Shown: in pieces, positions 1 to 5,045 of the stretch
Position numbering within the stretch: position 1 is the first letter of the stretch
How the letters are laid out: each line of letters begins with the position of its first letter
Source of the DNA: Hyphomicrobiales bacterium
GTDB taxonomy: Bacteria; Pseudomonadota; Alphaproteobacteria; Rhizobiales; Aestuariivirgaceae
Assembly (NCBI GenBank): GCA_027030295.1
Contig: JALVFB010000038.1
Span: forward strand, 1 to 5,045
DNA length: 5,045 bases
Direction of reading: 5' to 3'
Notes under the pieces: model-generated
The model's database searches: none
Told to the model about the DNA's origin: nothing
The model's input: only the letters and a program-made list of their open reading frames with translations
Made by a program: the position numbers and the translations under genes

Positions 1-2
1 TG

Positions 3-122
3 CGCATGTGGCGCAGGGTGCGGCGGGCACACTACGATCTGTTGCACACGGCGGGTGGCGCGGCGGTGGCTCGCGCCAAACATGAAGCGGCGCGCAAGGG
101 CTACGCGCGCGGCTGTCGCTGA
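3..122 (+). CDS. 3' end of an unrecognised gene (5' end outside window)
   Basis: The third forward frame is open from the left edge to a TGA at 120-122. It gives 39 residues ending in YARGCR, rich in Arg, Ala, Lys and His (for example RRAHYDLLHTAGG near the start). About four fifths of its codons end in G or C, as expected for a real gene in this GC-rich DNA, and no reverse-strand reading of the segment looks better. I do not recognise the family from so short a tail. It lacks the paired-cysteine zinc-binding end of isoleucyl-tRNA synthetase, whose gene often precedes lspA, so I do not call it ileS. It lies on the same strand as lspA, 145 bases upstream of the chosen lspA start. That it is coding at all is an inference from frame and codon use. 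Confidence 0.45.
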   Translation, partial: RMWRRVRRAHYDLLHTAGGAAVARAKHEAARKGYARGCR

Positions 123-153
123 CCGGGAACCCATTCCGGAACAAGGGAGGCGA

Positions 154-204
154 AGGCGGCTTTCCACCCGGGCGAAGATAACAATGCCCTGGGGGAAGCC
201 GCCT
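154..204. repeat. Inverted repeat (possible hairpin) in front of lspA
   Basis: AGGCGGCTT at 154-162 is the exact reverse complement of AAGCCGCCT at 196-204. The stem can extend inward through a G-U pair (163/195) and two C-G pairs (164-165/193-194). A small inner stem, GGGC at 170-173 with GCCC at 186-189, is also possible. The structure begins about 30 bases after the stop of the upstream gene. The bases after it (205-217) are pyrimidine-rich but do not form an unbroken T run, so it is not a textbook intrinsic terminator. It could instead be a processing or leader structure for the lspA message. The rest of the 123-267 interval shows no promoter I would defend. Confidence 0.45.
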
Positions 205-267
205 GCTTTCCTTTCCGCAGCGTGGCTGCTACATGGCGGGAAAACAGCGCGCATTTCCAAGGCCAGC

Positions 268-786
268 ATGAAATCTTCCGGTGGCAGATGGTCCGGTTTT
301 TCCCTCTGGGGGCCGATGTCGTTCATCGGGCTGGCATTCGCCGTGCTCGCTTTCCTCGGCGATCAGGGCTTCAAGCTCCTGATGCTGGGCATCTACGACA
401 TGGCCAGCTGGCCCTATCGGCGCATCGAGATCCTGCCGTTTTTCGACATCGTGCTGGCGTGGAACCGGGGCATTTCCTATGGCTGGTTCGCCCAGCACTC
501 GGAGGCCGGGCGCTGGATGCTCATCGGCTTCACCACCCTCATCAGCATCGGTCTGTGGCTGTGGCTGGCGCGGCAGCGCAAACCCGTGCCGGCGGCGGCC
601 ATCGGGCTGATCCTGGGCGGCGCGGTGGCCAACATCTTCGACCGCATCGTGCACGGCGCGGTGGCGGACTTCTTCTGGTTCCACGTGGGCCGGTTCTCCT
701 GGTACGTTTTCAACCTGGCCGATGTCGCCATCGTTGCCGGCGCGGCCATCCTCCTGTATGACTCCTTCCGGGGCGATGGCGCGTGA
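268..786 (+). CDS. lspA: Lipoprotein signal peptidase (signal peptidase II, LspA)
   Basis: Inner-membrane aspartic protease that cuts the signal peptide from diacylglyceryl-modified prolipoproteins just before the lipid-bearing Cys; MEROPS family A8. From ATG 268 it is 172 residues, normal for the family. Visible family blocks: DQ..K at 32-36, NRG at 66-68, GGAVANIFDR at 117-126 with catalytic Asp125, VADFF at 132-136, and FNLADVAIVAG at 148-158 with catalytic Asp152. Four hydrophobic helices lie near residues 17-39, 84-101, 107-123 and 147-165. The frame stays open back to a GTG at 55, but the extra 71 residues are Arg-rich, hydrophilic and unlike LspA. AAGG at 259-262, five bases before ATG 268, supports this start; ATG 316 (156 residues, after a G run) is the alternative. 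One small departure is GGAVAN where GG..GN is usual. The adjacent lipoprotein gene encodes a natural substrate. Confidence 0.95.
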   Translation: MKSSGGRWSGFSLWGPMSFIGLAFAVLAFLGDQGFKLLMLGIYDMASWPYRRIEILPFFDIVLAWNRGISYGWFAQHSEAGRWMLIGFTTLISIGLWLWLARQRKPVPAAAIGLILGGAVANIFDRIVHGAVADFFWFHVGRFSWYVFNLADVAIVAGAAILLYDSFRGDGA

Positions 787-789
787 GGG

Positions 790-841
790 AGCACCGCCCG
801 AACCGCCACAAGCCTGCCCCATTGGCGCGGCAAGAGGTGCT
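790..841 (+). promoter_or_regulatory. Intercistronic inverted repeat overlapping the bamF ribosome binding site
   Basis: The 57 bases between lspA and the lipoprotein gene contain AGCACC (790-795) and its exact reverse complement GGTGCT (836-841). Between them, CCGC (803-806) can pair with GCGG (827-830). The right arm covers part of the Shine-Dalgarno sequence AGAGG (833-837), which sits six bases before ATG 844. If the pairing forms in RNA it would partly hide the ribosome site. The stem is short and GC-rich DNA yields such repeats by chance, so a regulatory role is only a possibility. Confidence 0.25.
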
Positions 842-843
842 GC

Positions 844-1341
844 ATGAACAGGAAGATCATAGCAATCGCCCTGCCCTGCCTGGCGCTGGCCGCGTGCTCG
901 GAAACGGCCTTTCAGAACACGCTGGGCATTGGCAAGAGCGCGCCCGATGAAACGAAGGTGCGCACGGTGCAGCCGCTTTCCGTGCCGCCCGACCTGGAGC
1001 TCAGGCCGCCCGCCAGCACGAACATCGCCAGCGCCAATGGCGCCGCCCGGCCCGCCAATGCCGGCCTCGCCGCGCCGCCCGTCTCGGGCAGTCCGGCGCC
1101 CGGAGCGACCACCGCCAGCGCCGGCGACGCCGCCAGTCTTTCGCCCGCGCCCGGGCAAAAGGCGGAAAGCGGTTTTTACGACATCTATCGCCGGCATGGC
1201 ATTTCCATCCATCGTCCGGACGGCACCCGCAAGAAGATCGCCGAACTGAACCGCGAGCTGGCCGACAAGCTGAAAGAAGAAAAACGCCGCAAGAACCCCA
1301 AATACGGCACCATCTTCAACATGGGCAGCGTCTGGAAATGA
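844..1341 (+). CDS. bamF: DUF3035 lipoprotein, likely BAM-complex subunit BamF
   Basis: A 165-residue predicted outer-membrane lipoprotein. The N-terminus MNRKIIAIALPCLALAAC has a basic start, a hydrophobic core and a lipobox LAAC with Cys18 as the lipidated residue after LspA cleavage. A short conserved segment follows, LGIGKSAPDETKVR (27-40) and PLSVPPDLELRPP (44-56), which is the hallmark of DUF3035. Family knowledge, from memory: in Caulobacter this family is a subunit (BamF) of the beta-barrel assembly machine that inserts outer-membrane proteins. Residues 57-108 are an Ala/Pro/Gly/Ser-rich, probably disordered linker. The C-terminal part (110-165) is charged, probably helical, and ends with NPKYGTIFNMGSVWK. 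AGAGG at 833-837 gives a good ribosome site. The stop overlaps the next start as ATGA (1338-1341), implying translational coupling with the M16 pair. The lipoprotein call is very secure; the BamF role rests on the family match. Confidence 0.87.
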   Translation: MNRKIIAIALPCLALAACSETAFQNTLGIGKSAPDETKVRTVQPLSVPPDLELRPPASTNIASANGAARPANAGLAAPPVSGSPAPGATTASAGDAASLSPAPGQKAESGFYDIYRRHGISIHRPDGTRKKIAELNRELADKLKEEKRRKNPKYGTIFNMGSVWK

Positions 1342-2744
1342 GATGGCGTAACACGCATGCGCGCCTGCCGGGCCTGCTTCTCGCCCTGCTGGGTTGGCTG
1401 GCGCTGGCGTGGCCCGCGTGGGCGCTGAACGTGCCGGTGAAGACCTGGACGCTGAACAACGGCCTCACCCTGGTGGTCATTCCCGATCATCGCGCGCCGG
1501 TGGTGACCCACATGGTGTGGTATCGCGTCGGCGCGGCCGACGAGCCGGCGGGCAAGACGGGGCTGGCGCATTATCTGGAACACCTCATGTTCAAGGGCAC
1601 GAAACGCATCGCGCCCGGCGAATTCTCCCGCATCATCAAGCGCTATGGCGGCAACGAGAACGCCTTCACCAGCCGCGACTACACGGCCTATTTCCAGCGC
1701 ATCGCCAGCGACAAGCTGGGCATGGTGATGGAGATGGAGGCCGACCGCATGCAGAACCTTCAGCTTTCGGAAAAGGACGTGAAGACCGAGCTGGAGGTGA
1801 TCAAGGAAGAACGCCGCATGCGCACGGAAAACGATCCGCGCACCCTGTTCGCCGAGCGCATGCAGGCCATGCTGTTCACCGCCCATCCCTATCGCCGCCC
1901 GGTGGTGGGCTGGATGGCGGACGTGAAGCATCTGACGCTGGCCGACGTCATGGCCTTCTATCGGCGCTTCTACACGCCGGCGAACGCCGTCGTGGTGGTG
2001 GCCGGCGACGTGGAGCCGGAAAAGGTGCGCGCGCTGGCGCTGAAGCATTATGGCGCGCTGAAGAACACCGCCGCCGTGCGGCCACGCTGGCGCACGCCGG
2101 AGCCGCCGCCGCTGGCGGCGCGGCGGCTGATGATGCGTGATGCGCGGGTGCGCCAGCCGACGTTTCAGCGCCTGTGGGTGGCGCCGTCCTATCGCACGGC
2201 GAAGGGCGGCATGGCGCATGCGCTGGACGTGTTCGCCGATGCGCTGGGCGGCGGCACCACCTCGGTGCTCTATCGCCGGCTGGTGGTGAAAGAGAAGGTG
2301 GCGGCCTGGGCCGGGGCCTTCTATTCCGGCGACGACCGCGATTATGGCACCTTCGGCGTGTATGCGACGCCGGCGCCGGGAGTGACGCCGGAAAGGCTGG
2401 AAGCGCGCATCGACGCGGTGCTGAAAGAGGTGCTGGAAAGGGGCGTCGATGAAAAGCGGCTGGAACGGTCGAAAGGGAGCATGGTGGCGTCCGCCATCTA
2501 CGCGCTGGATTCGCAGTTCGCGCTGGCGCGCATCTTCGGCGAGGCCATGGCGACGGAAACGGGCGTGCAGTCGGTGCTGACATGGGATGAGCGCATCGCG
2601 AAGGTGAGCGGCGAAGAGGCGCTGAAGGCGGCGCGCGCGGTGCTGCGGCCCGCCAACGCCGTCACCGGCTGGCTGCTGCCGCCAGAGAAGAAGGCGAAAG
2701 CGGCAATGCGCTCCTCTTCCGCCGAAAAGGAGAGCGCGCGATGA
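1338..2744 (+). CDS. Secreted M16 zinc peptidase, catalytic (HxxEH) subunit
   Basis: A 468-residue M16 metallopeptidase, probably M16B, related to the mitochondrial processing peptidase beta subunit. A signal peptide is visible: a basic N-terminus, a hydrophobic core at about 11-25, and AWA at 27-29 as a likely cleavage site, giving a periplasmic protein. The N-terminal M16 domain (about 35-185) carries the inverted zinc motif H78-Y-L-E81-H82. Glu158, 76 residues after His82, fits the third zinc ligand, and Glu151 is also conserved. GGNENAFTSRDYTAYF (104-119) is a typical family block. The C-terminal M16 domain (about 190-375) has the GGG loop at 304-306. However, the Arg and Tyr expected in the R-E-x-x-G-L-A-Y motif are Val317 and Trp324, so this chain should need a partner for substrate binding. 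That partner is the next gene, overlapping by ATGA. The start overlaps the bamF stop and has only a weak ribosome site of its own, which fits coupled translation. The tail after 450 is Lys/Ser-rich. Confidence 0.95.
   Translation: MRWRNTHARLPGLLLALLGWLALAWPAWALNVPVKTWTLNNGLTLVVIPDHRAPVVTHMVWYRVGAADEPAGKTGLAHYLEHLMFKGTKRIAPGEFSRIIKRYGGNENAFTSRDYTAYFQRIASDKLGMVMEMEADRMQNLQLSEKDVKTELEVIKEERRMRTENDPRTLFAERMQAMLFTAHPYRRPVVGWMADVKHLTLADVMAFYRRFYTPANAVVVVAGDVEPEKVRALALKHYGALKNTAAVRPRWRTPEPPPLAARRLMMRDARVRQPTFQRLWVAPSYRTAKGGMAHALDVFADALGGGTTSVLYRRLVVKEKVAAWAGAFYSGDDRDYGTFGVYATPAPGVTPERLEARIDAVLKEVLERGVDEKRLERSKGSMVASAIYALDSQFALARIFGEAMATETGVQSVLTWDERIAKVSGEEALKAARAVLRPANAVTGWLLPPEKKAKAAMRSSSAEKESAR
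2726..2733 (+). promoter_or_regulatory. Strong ribosome binding site of the second M16 gene
   Basis: AAAGGAGA lies inside the end of the first M16 gene, with GGAG at 2729-2732 eight bases before ATG 2741. It settles the start at 2741 (or the adjacent ATG 2744) over the internal ATG 2759. It suggests the second subunit is made efficiently even though its start overlaps the upstream stop. Confidence 0.7.
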
Positions 2745-4105
2745 TGGTGGCGTTCGGCATGAGGCGCTTTCTGCTGGCGATCCTGCTGCTGCTGGCGCCG
2801 CCGCTGGCGGCCAGCGCGCTGGAGGTGCGCGAGGTGAAAACACCCAAGGGCATCACGGTGTGGTTCGCCGAGGATCACACGGTGCCCATCGTGGCCATGA
2901 ACTATGCCTTCGCCGGCGGCGCGGCGGCCGACCCGGCCGGCAAGGAGGGGCTGGCCAATTTCCTTTCCGCCATGCTGGACGAAGGCGCGGGCGACATGAC
3001 CTCCGAACAGTTCCAGGAGCGGATGGAGGAGCTGGCCTTTTCCATGGATCATTCCGCCGGCAGGGAATGGTTCAGCGGCTCCTTCCGCAGCCTGAGCAGG
3101 AACCTCGATGAATCGGTGAAGCTGCTGGCGCTGGCCGTCAACCGTCCGCGCTTCGACGCGCAACCGCTGGAGCGCATTCGCCGGCAACTGCTGGTGAGTC
3201 TGCGCAAGAAGGCCGAAGACCCGGAGGAACGGGCCTGGGACGCCTTCCGCCGCATGCTCTATGGCAAGCACCCCTTCGCGCGCGCGGTGGATGGCGACCT
3301 GCGGGGCATTGGCGCGATCACGGCGGACGATCTGCACGCCTTGCACAAGCGCCTGTTCGCTCGCGAGAAGTTGCTGGTCGTGGTGGCCGGCGACATCGAC
3401 GAGAAGCACATGGCGCAGATGGTCGATACGGTGTTCGGCGATCTGCCGGCAAAATCCGGCATGCCGGACATCGCGCCTCCCGTCTTTCCGAAGCAGGCGC
3501 GGATGAAAATCGTGCGCAGGGTCATTCCGCAAAGCATCGTGCTGATGGGCGCCGACAGCATCCGACGGGATGATGCGGACTTCATTCCGGCCTATGTGGT
3601 GAACCACATCCTCGGCGGTGGCGGCTTCGGCTCGCGGCTGATGGAAGAGGTGCGGGAAAAGCGCGGGCTGGCCTATTCCGTCTATTCCGCCCTGATCACG
3701 CACGAAAAGGACGGCGTGTTCTTCGCCTATGCCGGCACCCGCAACGACAAGGCCCTGCTGGCGCGCGACATCATGCTGGAAAACATCCGGCGGGTGGCGA
3801 AGGAAGGAGTCACCGCGCGCGAACTGGAGGAAGCGAAGGACCATCTCATCGGCTCCTGGCCGTTGCGCTTTGATTCGACAACGAAAATCGCCGGCATGCT
3901 GCTGGGGTTGCGCTTGCAGCATCTGGGCATCGATTATCTCAAGAAACGCAACGATCTGATGCGGGCGGTCAGCTTGCAGGACGCGAAACGGGCGGCGCGG
4001 CGGATGCTGCATCCGGAACGCATGCAGGTTGTCGTGTATGGCAACCCGCCACAGCCGGCGGCGGCGAAGGCGGCGCCGGCAGGGGAACCCGCCGTCGCAC
4101 GGTGA
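2741..4105 (+). CDS. Secreted M16 family protein, non-catalytic (Arg/Tyr) subunit
   Basis: A 454-residue M16 protein with an N-terminal signal peptide: hydrophobic stretch at about 9-23, then AASA ending at residue 26 as a likely cleavage site. The zinc motif is gone: the residues aligned with HxxEH are N73-F-L-S76-A77 in a recognisable context (AGKEGLANFLSAML, against AGKTGLAHYLEHLM in its neighbour), so this chain should not bind the catalytic zinc. The C-terminal domain is well kept. A glycine loop at 292-295 is followed by SRLMEEVREKRGLAYSVYSA, with Arg305 and Tyr312 forming the Arg/Tyr pair that holds substrate in M16B enzymes. It is thus the expected complement of the upstream chain, as in the two-subunit M16B peptidase described in Sphingomonas sp. 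A1 (recalled, not checked). The substrate is unknown. The C-terminus after 435 is a Pro/Ala-rich tail. The gene overlaps the previous stop by ATGA, which favours balanced synthesis of both subunits. Confidence 0.94.
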   Translation: MMVAFGMRRFLLAILLLLAPPLAASALEVREVKTPKGITVWFAEDHTVPIVAMNYAFAGGAAADPAGKEGLANFLSAMLDEGAGDMTSEQFQERMEELAFSMDHSAGREWFSGSFRSLSRNLDESVKLLALAVNRPRFDAQPLERIRRQLLVSLRKKAEDPEERAWDAFRRMLYGKHPFARAVDGDLRGIGAITADDLHALHKRLFAREKLLVVVAGDIDEKHMAQMVDTVFGDLPAKSGMPDIAPPVFPKQARMKIVRRVIPQSIVLMGADSIRRDDADFIPAYVVNHILGGGGFGSRLMEEVREKRGLAYSVYSALITHEKDGVFFAYAGTRNDKALLARDIMLENIRRVAKEGVTARELEEAKDHLIGSWPLRFDSTTKIAGMLLGLRLQHLGIDYLKKRNDLMRAVSLQDAKRAARRMLHPERMQVVVYGNPPQPAAAKAAPAGEPAVAR

Positions 4106-4127
4106 AGCAGCCTGCAGAAGAATTTGC

Positions 4128-4133
4128 GGGAGG
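4128..4133 (+). promoter_or_regulatory. Ribosome binding site deciding the start of the four-helix protein
   Basis: GGGAGG, eight bases before ATG 4142, is a near-ideal Shine-Dalgarno sequence. It makes ATG 4142 the start rather than the in-frame TTG at 4124, which would place this sequence inside the gene and has only a weak AGAAG upstream. Confidence 0.7.
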
Positions 4134-4141
4134 ACGAAGCC

Positions 4142-4594
4142 ATGGAAGATTTCAGGATTTCATTGCACCGCGTCGCCGGACTGCTGGCGCTGGGCATCAC
4201 CGCCCTGTTCTGGCTGGGCACGGTGACCACGTTGTTCATCGGTGGCGAGGCCGTCGTCGCCGGCATGAAGCTGACCGTGCTGTATGGCATCGTCTTTCAG
4301 CTCACCGCGCTGCTGGTGGCGGGGCTTTCCGGCCGCCTGCTGGCCATCAACCGCCTGCGCGAGGCGGCGGTGGCGCGCAAGCTGAAGCGCATGCTCGCCG
4401 CCGGGGCCATCTCGTTCGTGGTGCTGCTGCCGTCCGCCGTCTATCTGGCGCTGAAACTTCAGGGCGGCGCGCCGGACTTCCCCTGGAAGCTGGCGCAGGC
4501 GGCGGAACTGGTGGCCGGCGCGGCGGTGATCATCCTGCTGGTGCTGAATGCGCGTGACGGCTTCACCCTGCGCCAGGAAAAGGCGCGCCCCTGA
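4142..4594 (+). CDS. Four-helix inner-membrane protein of unknown function
   Basis: A 150-residue protein I cannot assign to a named family. Four hydrophobic segments are clear, near residues 11-33, 44-66, 85-105 and 117-136. The N-terminus is short and polar (MEDFRISLHR). The loop between helices 2 and 3 is strongly basic (RLREAAVARKLKRM, 71-84), so by the positive-inside rule this loop and both ends face the cytoplasm. No Cys is present, and the single His (His9) sits just before helix 1. Blocks that look constrained are LHR..G at 8-13, KLKRM at 80-84, the A-E-L-V-A-G segment at 121-126 and NARDGF at 136-141. No signal peptide cleavage site, enzyme motif or metal site is evident. The gene lies 36 bases after the M16 pair with its own strong ribosome site, so it may share their transcript. 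A membrane partner for envelope proteolysis is one guess; a stand-alone conserved protein is equally possible. Confidence 0.8.
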   Translation: MEDFRISLHRVAGLLALGITALFWLGTVTTLFIGGEAVVAGMKLTVLYGIVFQLTALLVAGLSGRLLAINRLREAAVARKLKRMLAAGAISFVVLLPSAVYLALKLQGGAPDFPWKLAQAAELVAGAAVIILLVLNARDGFTLRQEKARP

Positions 4595-4595
4595 T

Positions 4596-4624
4596 TTGAC
4601 CCACGCGCATGGGCGGGGGAGTAT
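4596..4624 (+). promoter_or_regulatory. Possible sigma-70-type promoter for mutL
   Basis: TTGACC at 4596-4601 matches five of six bases of the -35 consensus. After a 17-base spacer, GAGTAT (4619-4624) is a poor -10 match; TATTCT at 4622-4627 matches better but leaves an over-long 20-base spacer. The element lies in the 59-base gap between the membrane-protein stop and mutL, where an independent promoter would make sense. The -35 half is the only persuasive part. An imperfect palindrome at 4600-4613 (CCCA...TGGG) falls inside the spacer. Confidence 0.3.
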
Positions 4625-4653
4625 TCTTCGCACGCGTTTTTCGGAGAATCGCC

Positions 4654-5045
4654 ATGCCCATTCGCAAACTGCCGCCAGAGGTCGTCAACCGCATCGCCGC
4701 CGGCGAGGTCATCGAGCGCCCGGCCGCGGTGGTGAAGGAGCTGGTGGAAAACGCGCTGGACGCGCGGGCGCGGCGCATCGAAGTGATCTTCCGCGACGGC
4801 GGGCGCACGCTCATCGAGGTGGCGGACGACGGCGTGGGCATGGGCCGCGAGGAGCTGGCGCTGGCGGTGGAGCGGCACGCCACATCCAAGCTGGCCGATG
4901 ACGATCTGGTGCACATCTCCACCCTGGGCTTTCGCGGCGAGGCGCTGGCGGCCATCGGGGCGGCGGCGCGGCTTTCCATCGTTTCGCGCCCGGCCGGCGC
5001 GCCGGAAGCCTGGGAAATGCGGGTGGAAGGCGGGGTGAAGTCCGG
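4654..5045 (+). CDS. mutL: DNA mismatch repair protein MutL (N-terminal part, runs off window)
   Basis: The first 130 residues of MutL, the GHKL-family ATPase that links mismatch recognition by MutS to strand cleavage. All N-terminal ATP-binding motifs are present in order. [20 protein letters not shown] opens the protein. [10 protein letters not shown] (28-37) contains catalytic Glu29, Asn33 and Asp36. DDGVGM (58-63) follows, then RHATSK (74-79), and GFRGEAL (92-98) is the lid and nucleotide-binding motif. GGAG at 4643-4646, seven bases before ATG 4654, supports the start. The reading frame is open to the right edge, so the linker and the C-terminal dimerisation domain lie outside and I cannot say whether the endonuclease motif is present. 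Function is cytoplasmic and unrelated to the envelope genes upstream; adjacency probably reflects conserved gene order or chance. Confidence 0.97.
   Translation, partial: MPIRKLPPEVVNRIAAGEVIERPAAVVKELVENALDARARRIEVIFRDGGRTLIEVADDGVGMGREELALAVERHATSKLADDDLVHISTLGFRGEALAAIGAAARLSIVSRPAGAPEAWEMRVEGGVKS

Noticed and set aside
55..267. N-terminal extension of LspA from GTG 55
   Set aside because: The added residues are Arg-rich and hydrophilic, would overlap the upstream gene tail and the hairpin, and are absent from LspA proteins. ATG 268 gives the normal length.
229..1212. 327-residue reverse-strand open frame across lspA and bamF
   Set aside because: Low-complexity Gly/Arg-rich translation opposite two genes with clear family motifs; treated as a shadow.
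1185..2843. 552-residue open frame on the reverse strand, and a similar 504-residue one at 2498-4012
   Set aside because: Both lie opposite the two well-supported M16 genes and encode His/Arg/Gln/Ala-rich sequence with no recognisable domain. This is typical of antisense frames in GC-rich DNA.
2741..4105. Second M16 gene as a decayed pseudogene because HxxEH is missing
   Set aside because: The frame is intact, with signal peptide, glycine loop and Arg/Tyr motif retained. Loss of the zinc site is the normal state of the partner subunit in heterodimeric M16 enzymes.
4124..4141. TTG 4124 as start of the four-helix protein
   Set aside because: It has a weak ribosome site and would put the excellent GGGAGG inside the gene; ATG 4142 is better placed.
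4595..4653. Intrinsic terminator before mutL using the TTTTT run at 4637-4641
   Set aside because: The only stem that could precede the T run is ACGCG (4603-4607) with CGCGT (4633-4637), five pairs around a 25-base loop, which is too weak to claim.
1..5045. CRISPR, tRNA/rRNA, insertion sequence, prophage or defence-system signals
   Set aside because: No spaced direct repeats, cloverleaf sequences, transposase-like proteins or terminal repeats were seen. Apart from the unassigned 3' gene tail and the four-helix protein, all genes are recognisable housekeeping or envelope genes.

Overview
This is a GC-rich stretch of a bacterial chromosome with all recognisable genes on the + strand. It is most likely from an alphaproteobacterium. 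The strongest clue is a short lipoprotein of the DUF3035 (BamF) family, which I know only from that class. It lies directly between lspA and a pair of M16 peptidase genes, with mutL downstream. I cannot name the genus.

Layout: (1) The first ~120 bases hold the 3' end of an unrecognised gene. (2) A ~145-base leader follows, containing a strong inverted repeat. (3) lspA (signal peptidase II) starts most plausibly at 268 and runs to 786. (4) After a 57-base gap comes a DUF3035/BamF lipoprotein (844-1341). (5) Two secreted M16 family proteins follow (1338-2744 and 2741-4105). The lipoprotein and first M16 gene, and the two M16 genes, each overlap by the four bases ATGA, so these three genes look translationally coupled. 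(6) A four-helix membrane protein of unknown function (4142-4594) sits behind a strong ribosome binding site. (7) mutL (mismatch repair ATPase) starts at 4654 and runs off the right edge.

How the genes fit together: LspA cleaves lipoprotein signal peptides, and the next gene encodes a lipoprotein with a clear lipobox, so enzyme and a likely substrate are adjacent. DUF3035/BamF proteins are linked to the outer-membrane beta-barrel assembly machine. The two M16 proteins have signal peptides and complementary active-site halves. The first keeps the zinc motif HxxEH but lacks the Arg/Tyr pair, and the second has lost HxxEH but keeps the Arg/Tyr pair. This is the pattern of a two-subunit M16B peptidase related to the mitochondrial processing peptidase. 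The first five genes therefore read as a cell-envelope cluster, with mutL as a separate function that may have its own promoter.

I see no mobile elements, CRISPR arrays, tRNA or rRNA genes, and no convincing new defence-type or mobile system. The points most worth a second look are the split M16 active site, the unnamed four-helix membrane protein, and two possible RNA structures in front of lspA and bamF.
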